DNA from: Akkermansia muciniphila | GTDB lineage: Bacteria > Verrucomicrobiota > Verrucomicrobiia > Verrucomicrobiales > Akkermansiaceae | Assembly (NCBI RefSeq): GCF_002884975.1 | Contig: NZ_PJKB01000001.1 | Coordinates: forward strand, 1,016,596-1,080,595 | Direction of reading: 5' to 3' | Length of the DNA stretch: 64,000 nt | Notes under the pieces: generated by a model | Databases searched by the model: none | Seen by the model: the letters and a program-made list of their open reading frames with translations, nothing else | Told to the model about the DNA's origin: nothing | Position numbers and translations under genes: made by a program | In this document: positions 8,756-19,040 of the stretch, piece by piece | Numbering within the stretch: position 1 is the first letter of the stretch | How the letters are laid out: every line of letters starts with the position of its first letter

Positions 8756-8880
8756 GATTATTTTGTTATTTGTTGTGAAGTGGGTGAACAACGCCGTTGC
8801 CGCCCCGGCTACAGTGGGGAACTTCAATAATCCTGACGGGCGAAAAGCCTGCATCCTCCCGGCATTGACCGCTTCCACGG

Positions 8881-9063
8881 TCAAACGACCGCATTTCTGG
8901 ATTCCGGGGATGCTTTCCCTTCCACCAAAGGTGAACTAATGTTCCGACCTGGCCGGGCCCAGGCTTGAAGCGCTTTCCATTTGCCGGATAAAACGGCAAG
9001 GCGTGATGCCACTTCATTGACAGTTTCCGCTAGTTCCTGGGGAATATCATCCTGTGTGAAGCG
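8881..9063 (-). pseudogene. Decayed phage-gene fragment
   Basis: One minus-strand frame is open for 60 codons and reads like real protein (FTQDDIPQELAETVNEVASR, then LAVLSGKWKALQAWARP). It begins directly after a TGA at 9066-9064 with no start codon. A second frame just upstream (MAGQQRFHSALTLHTG, then stop) looks like the continuation after a frameshift. It lies 125 bp upstream of the tail-fibre gene, where a further tail-module gene would be expected. The rest of 8756-9251 shows nothing recognisable. Confidence 0.5.
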
Positions 9064-9251
9064 TCAGGGCTGAATGGAACCGTTGTTGTCCGGCCATCAT
9101 CATGAAGATCTCAAGATGTTACCTTGCAGAAGCGGAAAATGTGCCTACCGATGTACCTTGGCATAGTAGCGCAAGATAACGCCACGCGGGCAGCAAGAAA
9201 TAGAAAAGCCTTGCATTTCAACACTTATGCAAGGCCTTGGAAAGGTTTAGG

Positions 9252-9326
9252 TGGCGTCCCCGGTAGGAATCGAACCTACATCTAGTCTTTAGGAGAGACC
9301 CGTTCTATCCATTGAACTACGGGGAC
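9252..9326 (-). tRNA. tRNA-Arg (anticodon CCT)
   Basis: Full cloverleaf on the minus strand: acceptor GTCCCCG/CGGGGAC, D-arm with GTTC...GAAC, anticodon stem with loop CTCCTAA (anticodon CCT), T-arm GTAGG-TTCGATT-CCTAC, discriminator G and encoded CCA (9252-9254). It reads AGG codons. Decayed phage genes lie on its 3' side, which is where integrating elements insert, but no att repeat was found. Confidence 0.95.
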
Positions 9327-9404
9327 CGGACATTGTCCGTGCAGGACAATAAACGGGAAGGTTTCCCCGCTCAAGCAAAAAGCAGGGCAATTACTCCATA
9401 AACC

Positions 9405-11057
9405 TTGATTTTGAAGTATTTTTTTCCTAGAACCGTTTTCGTGAGTTTTTTCCCAACTGCTTGTTTTCTCTCTGTTCTCTGCATTTCCCTGACCGGATAC
9501 GGCCATTGTCATGACAGCCTGCCGGACGCAAGGCCGGCCATACGCTCCATGTACCGGCCCGCTCCTACCCCGGATCAAATAGAATTAGGTCCGGAGAAAG
9601 TGAAATATTACCCACTCCGCCTTTATTGGGAATGGGAACGGTATACTCCCCGGGTCCTGTCCCTGCTTTTGCCGGAGGCTGCCCAGAATTATGAAATGGC
9701 CGCTGTGGATTGTCCCTCATGGGAGCCGGAACGCGCAGTCGCCCTCATAGGAAACGAACTCCACTGGGCGGTAGCGGCAGAAGGCAACAAAACGGATTAT
9801 TTTATCAGCAGCGCTCCCCTGTGGAAGAGCTGGTGGGCCTCCTTTCTTGAAAAGTATCTTCCGGATTATTTTCCGGAAGAAACATTCCCTGCATGGCTGC
9901 ACCCCTCTGCCGCTCTGCTGAATGCATGGAAGGATCAAAAAATTCGCCATCTGCATTGGCAGGAGTACAGCAGGAATTACGTTCGCCGCGGCGTTGCCAT
10001 CCTGCCGCATGAACTGGCGCAGGAACTCAAAACCACCTGGAAGAAGTGCCTGGAAACCGCCGTACTGGACATTCCTACGGAGATATTTGCGTGCTGTGAC
10101 CAAGGATATTCCTTCTACTCCGCGACTCCCGGCTTAATTGCCACGGAATTGCATTATTACCGCGGTCCTTTACCCTTGAAACGCCGGATGTTCCACATTT
10201 TCCATCTTCTTGTTGACGCGGCGAGCATGGACGATTTTACGCCCGGAACCCAGCAAATGCTGATGGAGTTATGCGCCGACACCCGCAAAATCGCCGGAGA
10301 AATGAAGAAAGTTCCCCCGCGCGGTTTTTACTGGCGAGAGTTGGGCACAAAATTTTATTCTTCCTGTCCCGACTCGGCAAATAAATTTTGGGAAGAGAAA
10401 AAGCCCTCTTTGCGCCAGGGCAAGTCTGTTGAAGCCTGCCTTCTGAAAGAGTGCATGACGCTGCCCCTTTCAAAAAATCCGGTCTGGAAGGATTTGTTCC
10501 CCAATGCTCCGGAACACGCCACGGCCTGGATGAACATTTATTCGGACGGCCAGTGCGGGGGCGCCTATATCCACCAGGGATTCCTCCACACGGCCACCAC
10601 GTATCTGGGGCGGCATTCCCGCCTCCTGTACGATTTCAGCCGGATGGACCATCCGCCCGCCATGACGCCCTATGATTTGTGGTGGGACGGGGAAGAGATG
10701 AGAGTCCGGCGCTCCTTTCTGAAACTGGAACCTGCCGCGGAACGGGAATTGAAGGCATATCTCCATTTGCTTTCCCGCTTCCGGGGCGGCACGAATCATC
10801 AGGAAGCCTTCTCCGGCATGCTATTCAGCACTGACCTGGGCCACAAGGACCGGATTCTGCAAGCTCTGAAAGAAGAATTCATGGAAGATGAGGATTCCTG
10901 TCCTCCCGTTCAATCATCTGTGCTGGACGACGTTTATTCGTTCTGGACTTCGGGAGACGTCAACTATCTTCAGGAAGGCTCCGACCAATTGAATCAGCTC
11001 CGGAAAAACAGGGAAAAATTGGAACGGTATATGGAAAAACATCCTCCGGAACAGTAA
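9405..11057 (+). CDS. Secreted protein of unknown function
   Basis: A 550-aa product with an N-terminal hydrophobic signal segment (residues ~8-32, ending around GYGHCHDS). No family recognised. It is rich in Trp/Tyr and acidic residues, with no internal membrane segments, no visible repeats and no obvious catalytic motif; scattered cysteines (for example CPSWEPE, CGGAYIHQ) do not form CxxC pairs. The Met at 9405 is chosen because it begins the signal segment. It stands alone between a tRNA and an alcohol dehydrogenase gene 96 bp downstream on the same strand. Confidence 0.7.
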   Translation: MILKYFFPRTVFVSFFPTACFLSVLCISLTGYGHCHDSLPDARPAIRSMYRPAPTPDQIELGPEKVKYYPLRLYWEWERYTPRVLSLLLPEAAQNYEMAAVDCPSWEPERAVALIGNELHWAVAAEGNKTDYFISSAPLWKSWWASFLEKYLPDYFPEETFPAWLHPSAALLNAWKDQKIRHLHWQEYSRNYVRRGVAILPHELAQELKTTWKKCLETAVLDIPTEIFACCDQGYSFYSATPGLIATELHYYRGPLPLKRRMFHIFHLLVDAASMDDFTPGTQQMLMELCADTRKIAGEMKKVPPRGFYWRELGTKFYSSCPDSANKFWEEKKPSLRQGKSVEACLLKECMTLPLSKNPVWKDLFPNAPEHATAWMNIYSDGQCGGAYIHQGFLHTATTYLGRHSRLLYDFSRMDHPPAMTPYDLWWDGEEMRVRRSFLKLEPAAERELKAYLHLLSRFRGGTNHQEAFSGMLFSTDLGHKDRILQALKEEFMEDEDSCPPVQSSVLDDVYSFWTSGDVNYLQEGSDQLNQLRKNREKLERYMEKHPPEQ

Positions 11058-11153
11058 ATCCGCCCATGCGGCAGCGGAACGGGGCGCACAAAAGCCTTGA
11101 GCCGGGAAAGGAAGAGCCGTAGCGTTAAAGGCGCCATCCCCCGCCTTCCGGCC

Positions 11154-12341
11154 ATGCTTAACTTCGTTTACGACAACAAGACCACCATTATTTTCGGAAA
11201 AGGCACCCAGCATGAAGCGGGCAATCTTTTAAAGCCGTTCGGAAAAAAAGTCCTGCTCCACTACGGCAGCGGCAGCATCAGGCGTTCCGGCCTTTACGAC
11301 GCCGTTACGGCCTCCCTGAAAGCCGCCGGGGTGGAGTATGAGGAACTGGGCGGCGTCCAGCCGAACCCCACGCTGCCCCTGGTATATGAGGGCATCCGCC
11401 TCTGCCGGGAACACGGCCTGGGCATGATACTGGCCGTGGGAGGAGGGAGCGTCATTGATTCCGCCAAGGCGATCGCGCTGGGCGTTCCCCATGAAGGGGA
11501 CATATGGGACCTTTATCTTTCCAAAAAACAGCCGCAGGCGGACCCGCTTCCCGTCGCCACCGTGCTGACCATTCCCGCCGCGGGCAGCGAGAGCAGCCCG
11601 AATACGGTGATCACCAATGAAGAGACCAGGCGCAAACTAGGGTACGGTTCCCCCCAACTGCGCCCCGTGTTCAGCATCATTAATCCGGAATTGTTCTTCA
11701 CGCTCCCGCACCACCAGATGGCCAACGGCGTCAGCGACATGATGAGCCACATTTTTGAGCGCTATTTCACCAGAACCCTGCATACGGACCTTTCAGACGG
11801 CCTGTGTGAAGCCACCCTGCGCACCATCATGAGAAACGCCCGCATCCTGAACGGGAACCTGCATGATTACGACGCCTGGGCGGAGATCGCCTTTTCCGGC
11901 AATATCGCCCATAACAACCTGCTGGGTGTAGGCCGTGAGCAGGACTGGGGGTGCCATGCCATGGAGCACGAACTGAGCGCCCTGTACCATGTGGACCACG
12001 GCGCGGGCCTGGCCGTGGTCACCCCGGCATGGATGAAGTACGTCTCACCCAAGCACCAGGAGATGTTCGTGCAGTTCGCCGTGAATGTGATGGGCGCGGA
12101 AGGCTCCTTCCGGGAGCCGGAAGCCCTCATCCGGGAAGGCATCTCCCGCCTGGAACGTTTTTACCGGGAGATGGGGCTTCCGGCGACCATGGAGGAGCTG
12201 GGCATCCGTCCCGGGGATTTCCCCCTGATGGCTGAACAGGCCATCAGCGTGCGCGGCCCCATCGGCGGACTGGAAAAGCTGGACGCCCGGGATGTGGAAG
12301 CCATTTACCGCCTGGCGTGTAAAGATGCGCTGTCTGATTGA
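11154..12341 (+). CDS. Iron-containing alcohol dehydrogenase (YqhD/BdhA-like)
   Basis: NAD(P)H-dependent alcohol dehydrogenase or aldehyde reductase of the group III metal-dependent family, 395 aa from MLNFVYDNKTTIIFGKG; the frame is open 19 codons upstream but the family starts here. The nucleotide-binding loop is GGGSVIDSAKAIALG. Metal ligands of the family are visible as the Asp and His of NGVSDMMSHIFERYF, the His of HAMEHELSALYH and the His of VDHGAGLAV. Overall layout matches butanol dehydrogenase/YqhD. It may reduce fermentation or stress aldehydes. It ends about 100 bp before the alpha-2-macroglobulin gene. Confidence 0.9.
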   Translation: MLNFVYDNKTTIIFGKGTQHEAGNLLKPFGKKVLLHYGSGSIRRSGLYDAVTASLKAAGVEYEELGGVQPNPTLPLVYEGIRLCREHGLGMILAVGGGSVIDSAKAIALGVPHEGDIWDLYLSKKQPQADPLPVATVLTIPAAGSESSPNTVITNEETRRKLGYGSPQLRPVFSIINPELFFTLPHHQMANGVSDMMSHIFERYFTRTLHTDLSDGLCEATLRTIMRNARILNGNLHDYDAWAEIAFSGNIAHNNLLGVGREQDWGCHAMEHELSALYHVDHGAGLAVVTPAWMKYVSPKHQEMFVQFAVNVMGAEGSFREPEALIREGISRLERFYREMGLPATMEELGIRPGDFPLMAEQAISVRGPIGGLEKLDARDVEAIYRLACKDALSD

Positions 12342-12438
12342 CGGGCGCCCGGCCATTTGCCGGCATTAAGACAATTTCACGCATTTTGTAACCTACTTGT
12401 AACTTGCCAAATATTTTCCGGGGAAGTATTCTGGCTGA

Positions 12439-15400
12439 ATGAACAGAATCTTTTCCGCGCTTTTTCTGGCGGCGGGCATGCTGGCTTCCGGAATGGCTTC
12501 CGCCGCATCCTCCGGCTCCACCCCGCAGGAACAGGAGGGACAAGCCGCCAAGGTTGAGGACAAGGCTCCATCCCTTTCCGGGCAGCAGAGGAAGCAGTCC
12601 ATGGAGGCCATTGAAAAGCTTTTGGAAAAGAGGCTGTTCAAGCAGGCGGCCGAACAGTCCTTAAAACAGCTCAACGAGTACGACGACCAGTACAGCGGCG
12701 CGGACCTTCTTCTTTACTACCGGGCATTGACGCGCCTGAACGCCCTGGATGATTCCCTGAATCTGGATACCATCCTGCAAGAACAGATGAAGCGCCATGG
12801 GGATAATCCCCGGTTCCTGATGGATGCCGCCCGCCTGTATCAGGATGCCTGCCACACGTTCAAGCTGGTGGACGGCGCCTACATCCGCGGCAGCGAGCCA
12901 TGGGACGGGGAATATTCCGGAGAAGCGCGGGACCGCGTACAAGCCCTCCGGTGCCTTTTCAAGGCCATGCAACTGGCGGAGAAGGACAAAAACATGAAGC
13001 TTCTGGGGCAGCTGCGCTTCCTGACGGCACAGGCGTTCCTGCAGGGAGGGGAACGCTATAACTCTCTTTCCCCCTTCCAGGCTTACGCCGCCCTGGGCAA
13101 CCTGACCAGCCTGAAGGAATTGCCGGATTACGTCTCCAGGGAGGAAGCCTCCCCCTTCCGGAACGTCGGAACGGTGCCCGTCACGGTTAATCCGGAGACG
13201 GGAAAGCCGGAGGTGGTTTTCTACCATGCCTCTTCCTCCTGGGAGACAGCAAGGAATGACGGCGAGCGCATGCGCTGGCTGCTGGATGCGGCCATTCAGG
13301 CAGCCCCGGAAATGGCCAACCAGATCAACTGTTATACAGCGTCCTGGTGCCAGCAACTGTTTTCCTACTCCAATACGGCTCCCTCCCAGGAATTCGTGTA
13401 CGGCCCCGGCAACGCGGGAGCCGTGGCGGGCATCAACCCGGCGGAATTGAAAACAAACCAGACCGTTGTCAAAACGGACCGGACAGGCAAGGGAAAATTC
13501 ATGCTCGTCACCCTTCCCCCGGATTACGATTTCATCAGGATTGCCTCCACCGTCCAAACCACCCCTTGCCCGGAGTATTACGTTGCCGCCGGCAATCTGA
13601 AAGCCGATGAATTCCTGTCCCGCAACCAGAGGCCGGAAGCAGCGGAAATATTAGTGAACACCCTGAAAAACTGGAACACTCTGTCCTGGGACCAACAGGA
13701 CAAGGAAGAGTTCCTGCGCGTCGCGGATCACCTGAAGGAACGCATCGCCGCCATCACGGAACCCAACGGGACCTTTGACACGGACAAGAGAACCCTGTTA
13801 TCCGGAGAGCCGGTTACGGTCGCCTTCTCCTACCGTAACGCCTCCCATGCCCGGGTTACGGCCCGTTCCGTGGATATGCGGCGGTGGCAGCAGGAACGGA
13901 TGAACAAGGTGCAGGCCTCAAGTACGCTGGGCAAGGCCTATAGAAAGAAGTATTCCAGTCTGGGGACACTTCTTTTCAATTTACTGCATGACAAGTCATA
14001 CGCCGGTTACCTGGGAGAAGAAATCAAGGGGCCGGAGGTGGCTTTGGAGCCGGGAGACCGGCACCTGAACCGGATTGCCCAGATTCCCGTTCCCGCGGAG
14101 CAGCCCGGCTGGTACCTGCTTACCGTTACGCTGGACAACGGCTACCGCTTCCACCGCTTCCTCACCCTGTCAGACATGGTGCTGGTGCGCCGTTCCGTCC
14201 CGGAAGGCAACCTCTGGTTCCTGGCGGACGCCAGAACAGGAACGCCCGTGGAAGGGGCAGACCTGCGCCTCCTGCGTTACCGGGAGGATAAAACGCTTAA
14301 CAAGCATCAGGTGAAGGGTACCACGGACAAGGACGGTGCCATGATAGAAACCATTCCGGCCCCGGATAAGAAAAACCCCTTTTATTCCATGTTCCTGGGC
14401 ATCGCCTCCAGGGGAAACAGCTACGTGCTGGCAGGGCTCCAGGATTACGGCTGGGAATCCGGCAACCGGCTCATGAGCACGGACGACAAAGCTTCCGATC
14501 CCTACTCCTGCTTCTTCCTGGAAAGCCAGCCCGTGTACCGCCCCGGACAGACGGCCCGCTTTAAGGGCGTCCTCTTCCGCCCGGACATCGCGAACCCCGG
14601 AACGCAGGACTGCGCCGGAAAAAAGCTGACGCTGACCATTACTTCCCCAACCGGGGATGAGAGCGTTTTTCCGCCAAAAACCGTCACGACGGATTCCACG
14701 GGCTGCTTTGAACTGGAGCTGCTCATTCCGGCAGGGGCCCAGCTGGGGCAGTATTCCGCCAGCCTGCAGCTGCAAGATTCCGCCGACCCTGATTTCAGGC
14801 TGTATGCCCCGCTTTTCCGAATGGAAGAGTACAAGAAACCGGAATTCTCCGTCAAGATGGACGCTCCCTCCAAGCCTATCCGCCTGGGACAGCCTGTCCC
14901 CGTTTCCATTCAGGCGGATTATTATGCGGGCGGTCCCGTGAGTGAGGGGAAGGCCACCATCACCATCACCCGGACGCTGGGAGCGGACGTCTGGACTCCC
15001 TATTGGAAATGGAGCTGGCTGTATGACCGCTCCTTCAGCCCGTACTATATCCCCTTTTTCCCTGACGCTCCCCTCACCGTCCTGGAAAAAACGGTGCCGC
15101 TGGACAAGGATGGAAAAGCATCCGTGGAACTCTCCACGGCACAGGACGCACGGGATTTCGCCTCCCAGAACATCACCTACCACGTCTCCGCCAGCGTGAC
15201 GGACGCTTCCCTGCGGGAAATTTCCGCTTCCGGACAGGTGATCGCCACGTTCCGCCCGTTCAACATCTTCACCTCCCTGAACCGCGGCTACGCCCCCACC
15301 GGAACCCCGGTGCAGGCCACCATCACCGCGGCCACGGCGGACGGTGTCAAGATAGGAGCCGCCACGGGAACGACGGTATTGCAGCATATCAAGGCGGACG

Positions 15401-18400
15401 GCAGCCGCCAGGCCCTGGAAACCTGGAATATCACCACCGGAAAGGAAGGGGAGGCCTCCCTCTCCTTCCAGACCAGGGAATCAGGGCTGTACGCCCTCTC
15501 CACCACGCTGGAGGACGGACACGGGAACAAGGTGGAGGAATCCTTCCAGTTCCTCTCCTACGGCACAGGCAAACAGAACCCTTTTAAAATCAATCCTCTT
15601 ACCATCACTCCGGATAAGAAGGAATACGCTCCGGGCGACACGGCCAAACTGCTCGTCACGTCGGACTATCCGGACGCCCGCGTCTGGACCTTCCTGCGCA
15701 ATTCCTGGAAAAACGAATCCCGCCGCCTGGTCTCCCTGGACAGGCAGACCGCCCTGGTGGAGTGCCCGCTCACCCGCGAAGACATGCCCAACATGGGCGT
15801 GAACGCCTTCACCGTCAGAAGCGGGGAACTTCACCAGGCCTCCGCGGAACTGCTGCTGCCTCCGGACAGCCAGATACTTTCTCCTTCCGTCACGCCGGGC
15901 AAGCCTCAATACCAGCCCGCGGAACAGGGAAGCGTAACGGTCCAGGTGAAGGGGCCGGACGGCAAGCCCGTTAAAAACGGCATCGTGACCCTGGCCGTTT
16001 ATGACAAGGCTCTGGAATACATCGCCCGCCCCAACATCACGGATATAGCCAAAACCGTTTGGGGCAGATTGAATGGAACCACCTTCCTCAACCTGAAAAA
16101 AATGACGGCCTCGGGAACCTCCCAGGACAGGGGGCCGGACCAGCCTTATTTCCAATCCCTGCTGTTTTACGGCAGATACGGATATATGACACGGGATAAA
16201 ATCGGGGCTGTCAACGGGTTTGCTACGGCAGGCCTCAGGTCCGGAAATTCCGCCGTTCTCAGCAAGTCGGCGAGCCGCGTATTGGCTGAGGGAGCAGACT
16301 TTGCCGCAGCAGCGCCGGCGCCGGTAGTGCAGGCTATGGGCGCAGCCGAGGAAAGCGCGGAGGATTCCTTTGCAGCCGGACAGGGAAAAGGGGATGCGCC
16401 GGAAAACGCTTCTCCCGCCATTCAACTGCGCACCAACTTTGCGGACTGCATCAAGTGGTGCGGCACGCTCAAGACAGATGAGGAGGGCAACGTCACCGTA
16501 CCCGTGGAAATGCCGGACAACCTGACCACCTGGAAAGCCGCCGCCTGGGTCATCACGTCCAGCCTGCAGGTAGGACAGGCCTCCGCGGAATTCCTGACGA
16601 CGAAGGATTTCATGGTCAGCATGCAGGCCCCGCGCTTCTTTGTGGAAAAAGACGTGGTCATGCTCAGCGCCCTGGTCCGCAACCGGACGGACAAAGCCGT
16701 CCGCGCCCGCGTTTCCATTTCCCTGAAAGACGGCTGCCTGGAACTTCTCCCGGCTGGCGCTCCGGCGGTGAAGGGACTCGCCGCGGAAACGGACAACTCC
16801 GCGGTGCGGGAAGTGGATGTTCCCGCACAGGGCCAGGCAGTCGTCAACTGGTGGACTGCCGCCATCCGGGAGGGAACCGCCACCGTCGCCATGGAAGCGG
16901 CAGCGGGTTCCGCCGGAGACGCCATGCAGATGAACTTCCCCGTGCTGGTGCACGGCATGAAGCAGCTCCACGCGGGCAGCGCCGTGGTGCTTCCCGGAGA
17001 ACAGGAACAGCAGCTCTCCATCACCCTGCCGCAACAGCGGCGCAGGGAGGAAAGCGAGCTGGTCGTCAAGGTCTCCCCCAGCATCGCCCTGAGCATGGTG
17101 GAGGCCCTGCCCTACCTGGCGGAATACCCCTATGGCTGCGTGGAACAGACGCTCAACCGCTTCCTTCCCGCCCTCGTGGTGACGAACACGCTCAAGCAGC
17201 TGGGGCTGAATCCCGGCGCGGCGCTGGAAAACCACCGCAACCTGAATCCCCAGACTATCCGGGACAAGGCTTTTTATGACGGCGTCATGAAGAGGCTGGA
17301 ACGCAACCCCGTGTATGATGAAGCCACGCTGAAGGAGCTGGCGGCCAAGGGCATTGCCTCCCTCCGGGAAAAACAGCTCTCCAACGGTTCCTGGGGATGG
17401 TTTGGAGGAGCGGATGAGGGGGATCCCGTCATGACGGCCCATGTGGCCCATGGCCTCAAGCTGGCGTCAAACACGGTCAAGGTTCCGGAGGGCATGCTTT
17501 CCGGCGCCGTCCGCTGGCTGGAAAACTACCAGTCAGGCCAGGTAAGCCTTCTGGCGAAGGGAGACGAGTACCGGAAGCTGGAAAAACTGCCGGACGGCCC
17601 CGGGAAGAAGGAAGCCATCCGCAAACTGGGAGATTACCGCCTGACGGCTTCCGCAACAGACGCCCTGGTCTATTCCGTACTGGTGGAAGGGGGCGTCATC
17701 AACCTTCCCATGGAACGCTACCTTTTCCGTGACAGGCTGGAGCTCCCCGTCATCAGCCAGATCCAGCTGGCGGAAATCCTGCTGGACGCCCACCGCATGG
17801 ACGATTTCAAGAAGGTGATGCCCATCATCTCCCAGTTCCTGCAACAAGACGATTCCCTGCAAACCGCCTGGCTGCGCCTTCCGAACGAAGGTTACTGGTG
17901 GCGCTGGTACGGAAGCGACGTAGCCACCCAGGCGGCCTACCTGAAGCTGATGGCCAAGAGCGACCCCGGCAACCCTGTCACGGCTCGCCTGGCCAAATGG
18001 CTGCTCAACAACCGCGCCAACGGCTCCTACTGGAACTCCACCAAGGACACGGCGGACTGTCTGGAGGCCCTGTCAGCCTATCTTTTCCAGACCAGGGAAG
18101 GCATGGAGGACATGGAAGCGGAAATCCTTTATGACGGCGTTCCGGTCAAAACGATCTCCAGCACGAAGGAAACCCTGTTCACCTTTGACAATGCCTTCCG
18201 GATGAGCGGAAAAGACCTGGCGGACGGCAGGCACGTCATCACCATCCGGAGGAAGAAGGGCAAGGGAAACATTTACGCCAACTCCACGCTCAGCTACTTT
18301 TCCCTGGAAGACCCCATACCCGCCGCCGGGAATGCCGTCACCGTGGAACGCTCCTACTACCGCATCCAAAAGGAAACCGTGAAGGATGACGCGGTCAGGG

Positions 18401-18828
18401 ATACCCAGACGGACAGCGGAGAACTCGTCTCCCAGGGGAAGGACGTGACCCGCCGTACCCTGCTGAACAATGGAGACGTCATCGCCAGCGGCGATATCAT
18501 TGAAGTGGTGATGACCGTGAAAACGAAGAACGACGTGGAATACCTCATGCTCCTGGACCCCAAGCCCGCGGGATGCGAATCACAGGAAACCGCCAGCGGA
18601 TACGCCTGGATGGGAACCGTCTCCGGCTACAAGGAAATAGGGGATGAGGAAATACGCATTTTCCTCTCCTCCCTGCCGATGGGCAGCTACCAGATCAGCC
18701 ACCGCCTCCGCGCGGAACGCCCGGGACGTTTCAGCGCGCTGCCCGCGGTGATTGAAGCCATGTACGCTCCGGAACTCCGCGGCAACAGCCGGGAACACAA
18801 GATAGGCATCTCCATGCCTGCCGAATAG
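12439..18828 (+). CDS. Bacterial alpha-2-macroglobulin with thioester motif
   Basis: A very large (2129 aa) exported protease-trapping protein. The signal peptide is MNRIFSALFLAAGMLASGMASA; there is no lipobox cysteine, so it is probably periplasmic rather than lipid-anchored. An N-terminal helical part (~30-450) precedes a long series of macroglobulin-like beta domains (for example SQPVYRPGQTARFKG near 695). A low-complexity, bait-like Ala-rich stretch lies around 1285-1320, followed by the thioester domain with YGCVEQTLNRF; Cys1567 and Gln1570 would form the thioester. A C-terminal receptor-binding-like region follows. In many bacteria the gene sits beside pbpC (PBP1C); here it does not. 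A strong terminator follows directly. Confidence 0.92.
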   Translation: MNRIFSALFLAAGMLASGMASAASSGSTPQEQEGQAAKVEDKAPSLSGQQRKQSMEAIEKLLEKRLFKQAAEQSLKQLNEYDDQYSGADLLLYYRALTRLNALDDSLNLDTILQEQMKRHGDNPRFLMDAARLYQDACHTFKLVDGAYIRGSEPWDGEYSGEARDRVQALRCLFKAMQLAEKDKNMKLLGQLRFLTAQAFLQGGERYNSLSPFQAYAALGNLTSLKELPDYVSREEASPFRNVGTVPVTVNPETGKPEVVFYHASSSWETARNDGERMRWLLDAAIQAAPEMANQINCYTASWCQQLFSYSNTAPSQEFVYGPGNAGAVAGINPAELKTNQTVVKTDRTGKGKFMLVTLPPDYDFIRIASTVQTTPCPEYYVAAGNLKADEFLSRNQRPEAAEILVNTLKNWNTLSWDQQDKEEFLRVADHLKERIAAITEPNGTFDTDKRTLLSGEPVTVAFSYRNASHARVTARSVDMRRWQQERMNKVQASSTLGKAYRKKYSSLGTLLFNLLHDKSYAGYLGEEIKGPEVALEPGDRHLNRIAQIPVPAEQPGWYLLTVTLDNGYRFHRFLTLSDMVLVRRSVPEGNLWFLADARTGTPVEGADLRLLRYREDKTLNKHQVKGTTDKDGAMIETIPAPDKKNPFYSMFLGIASRGNSYVLAGLQDYGWESGNRLMSTDDKASDPYSCFFLESQPVYRPGQTARFKGVLFRPDIANPGTQDCAGKKLTLTITSPTGDESVFPPKTVTTDSTGCFELELLIPAGAQLGQYSASLQLQDSADPDFRLYAPLFRMEEYKKPEFSVKMDAPSKPIRLGQPVPVSIQADYYAGGPVSEGKATITITRTLGADVWTPYWKWSWLYDRSFSPYYIPFFPDAPLTVLEKTVPLDKDGKASVELSTAQDARDFASQNITYHVSASVTDASLREISASGQVIATFRPFNIFTSLNRGYAPTGTPVQATITAATADGVKIGAATGTTVLQHIKADGSRQALETWNITTGKEGEASLSFQTRESGLYALSTTLEDGHGNKVEESFQFLSYGTGKQNPFKINPLTITPDKKEYAPGDTAKLLVTSDYPDARVWTFLRNSWKNESRRLVSLDRQTALVECPLTREDMPNMGVNAFTVRSGELHQASAELLLPPDSQILSPSVTPGKPQYQPAEQGSVTVQVKGPDGKPVKNGIVTLAVYDKALEYIARPNITDIAKTVWGRLNGTTFLNLKKMTASGTSQDRGPDQPYFQSLLFYGRYGYMTRDKIGAVNGFATAGLRSGNSAVLSKSASRVLAEGADFAAAAPAPVVQAMGAAEESAEDSFAAGQGKGDAPENASPAIQLRTNFADCIKWCGTLKTDEEGNVTVPVEMPDNLTTWKAAAWVITSSLQVGQASAEFLTTKDFMVSMQAPRFFVEKDVVMLSALVRNRTDKAVRARVSISLKDGCLELLPAGAPAVKGLAAETDNSAVREVDVPAQGQAVVNWWTAAIREGTATVAMEAAAGSAGDAMQMNFPVLVHGMKQLHAGSAVVLPGEQEQQLSITLPQQRRREESELVVKVSPSIALSMVEALPYLAEYPYGCVEQTLNRFLPALVVTNTLKQLGLNPGAALENHRNLNPQTIRDKAFYDGVMKRLERNPVYDEATLKELAAKGIASLREKQLSNGSWGWFGGADEGDPVMTAHVAHGLKLASNTVKVPEGMLSGAVRWLENYQSGQVSLLAKGDEYRKLEKLPDGPGKKEAIRKLGDYRLTASATDALVYSVLVEGGVINLPMERYLFRDRLELPVISQIQLAEILLDAHRMDDFKKVMPIISQFLQQDDSLQTAWLRLPNEGYWWRWYGSDVATQAAYLKLMAKSDPGNPVTARLAKWLLNNRANGSYWNSTKDTADCLEALSAYLFQTREGMEDMEAEILYDGVPVKTISSTKETLFTFDNAFRMSGKDLADGRHVITIRRKKGKGNIYANSTLSYFSLEDPIPAAGNAVTVERSYYRIQKETVKDDAVRDTQTDSGELVSQGKDVTRRTLLNNGDVIASGDIIEVVMTVKTKNDVEYLMLLDPKPAGCESQETASGYAWMGTVSGYKEIGDEEIRIFLSSLPMGSYQISHRLRAERPGRFSALPAVIEAMYAPELRGNSREHKIGISMPAE

Positions 18829-18857
18829 CAATCCCGGCCATCCCGCCTTTTACCCCA

Positions 18858-18889
18858 GCGCCCGGAACGAAAAGTTCCGGGCGCTTTTT
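18858..18889 (+). terminator. Rho-independent terminator
   Basis: An 11-bp perfect stem (GCGCCCGGAAC / GTTCCGGGCGC), GAAAA loop and TTTTT tract, 30 bp after the alpha-2-macroglobulin stop codon. Confidence 0.93.
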
Positions 18890-19040
18890 AATTACTCCTG
18901 ACTACGGCATTCCAAGGAGCGCCTTCCTGAAAAATATTCCCTGATTCCTCGTATCCACCCCTCCGTCCGCACATGAAAAACGCTTGCAATCCGTTTGCGG
19001 AAGCGGAGAATGCGTTGCCCGCCGCGCAGCGGGCCATGCC

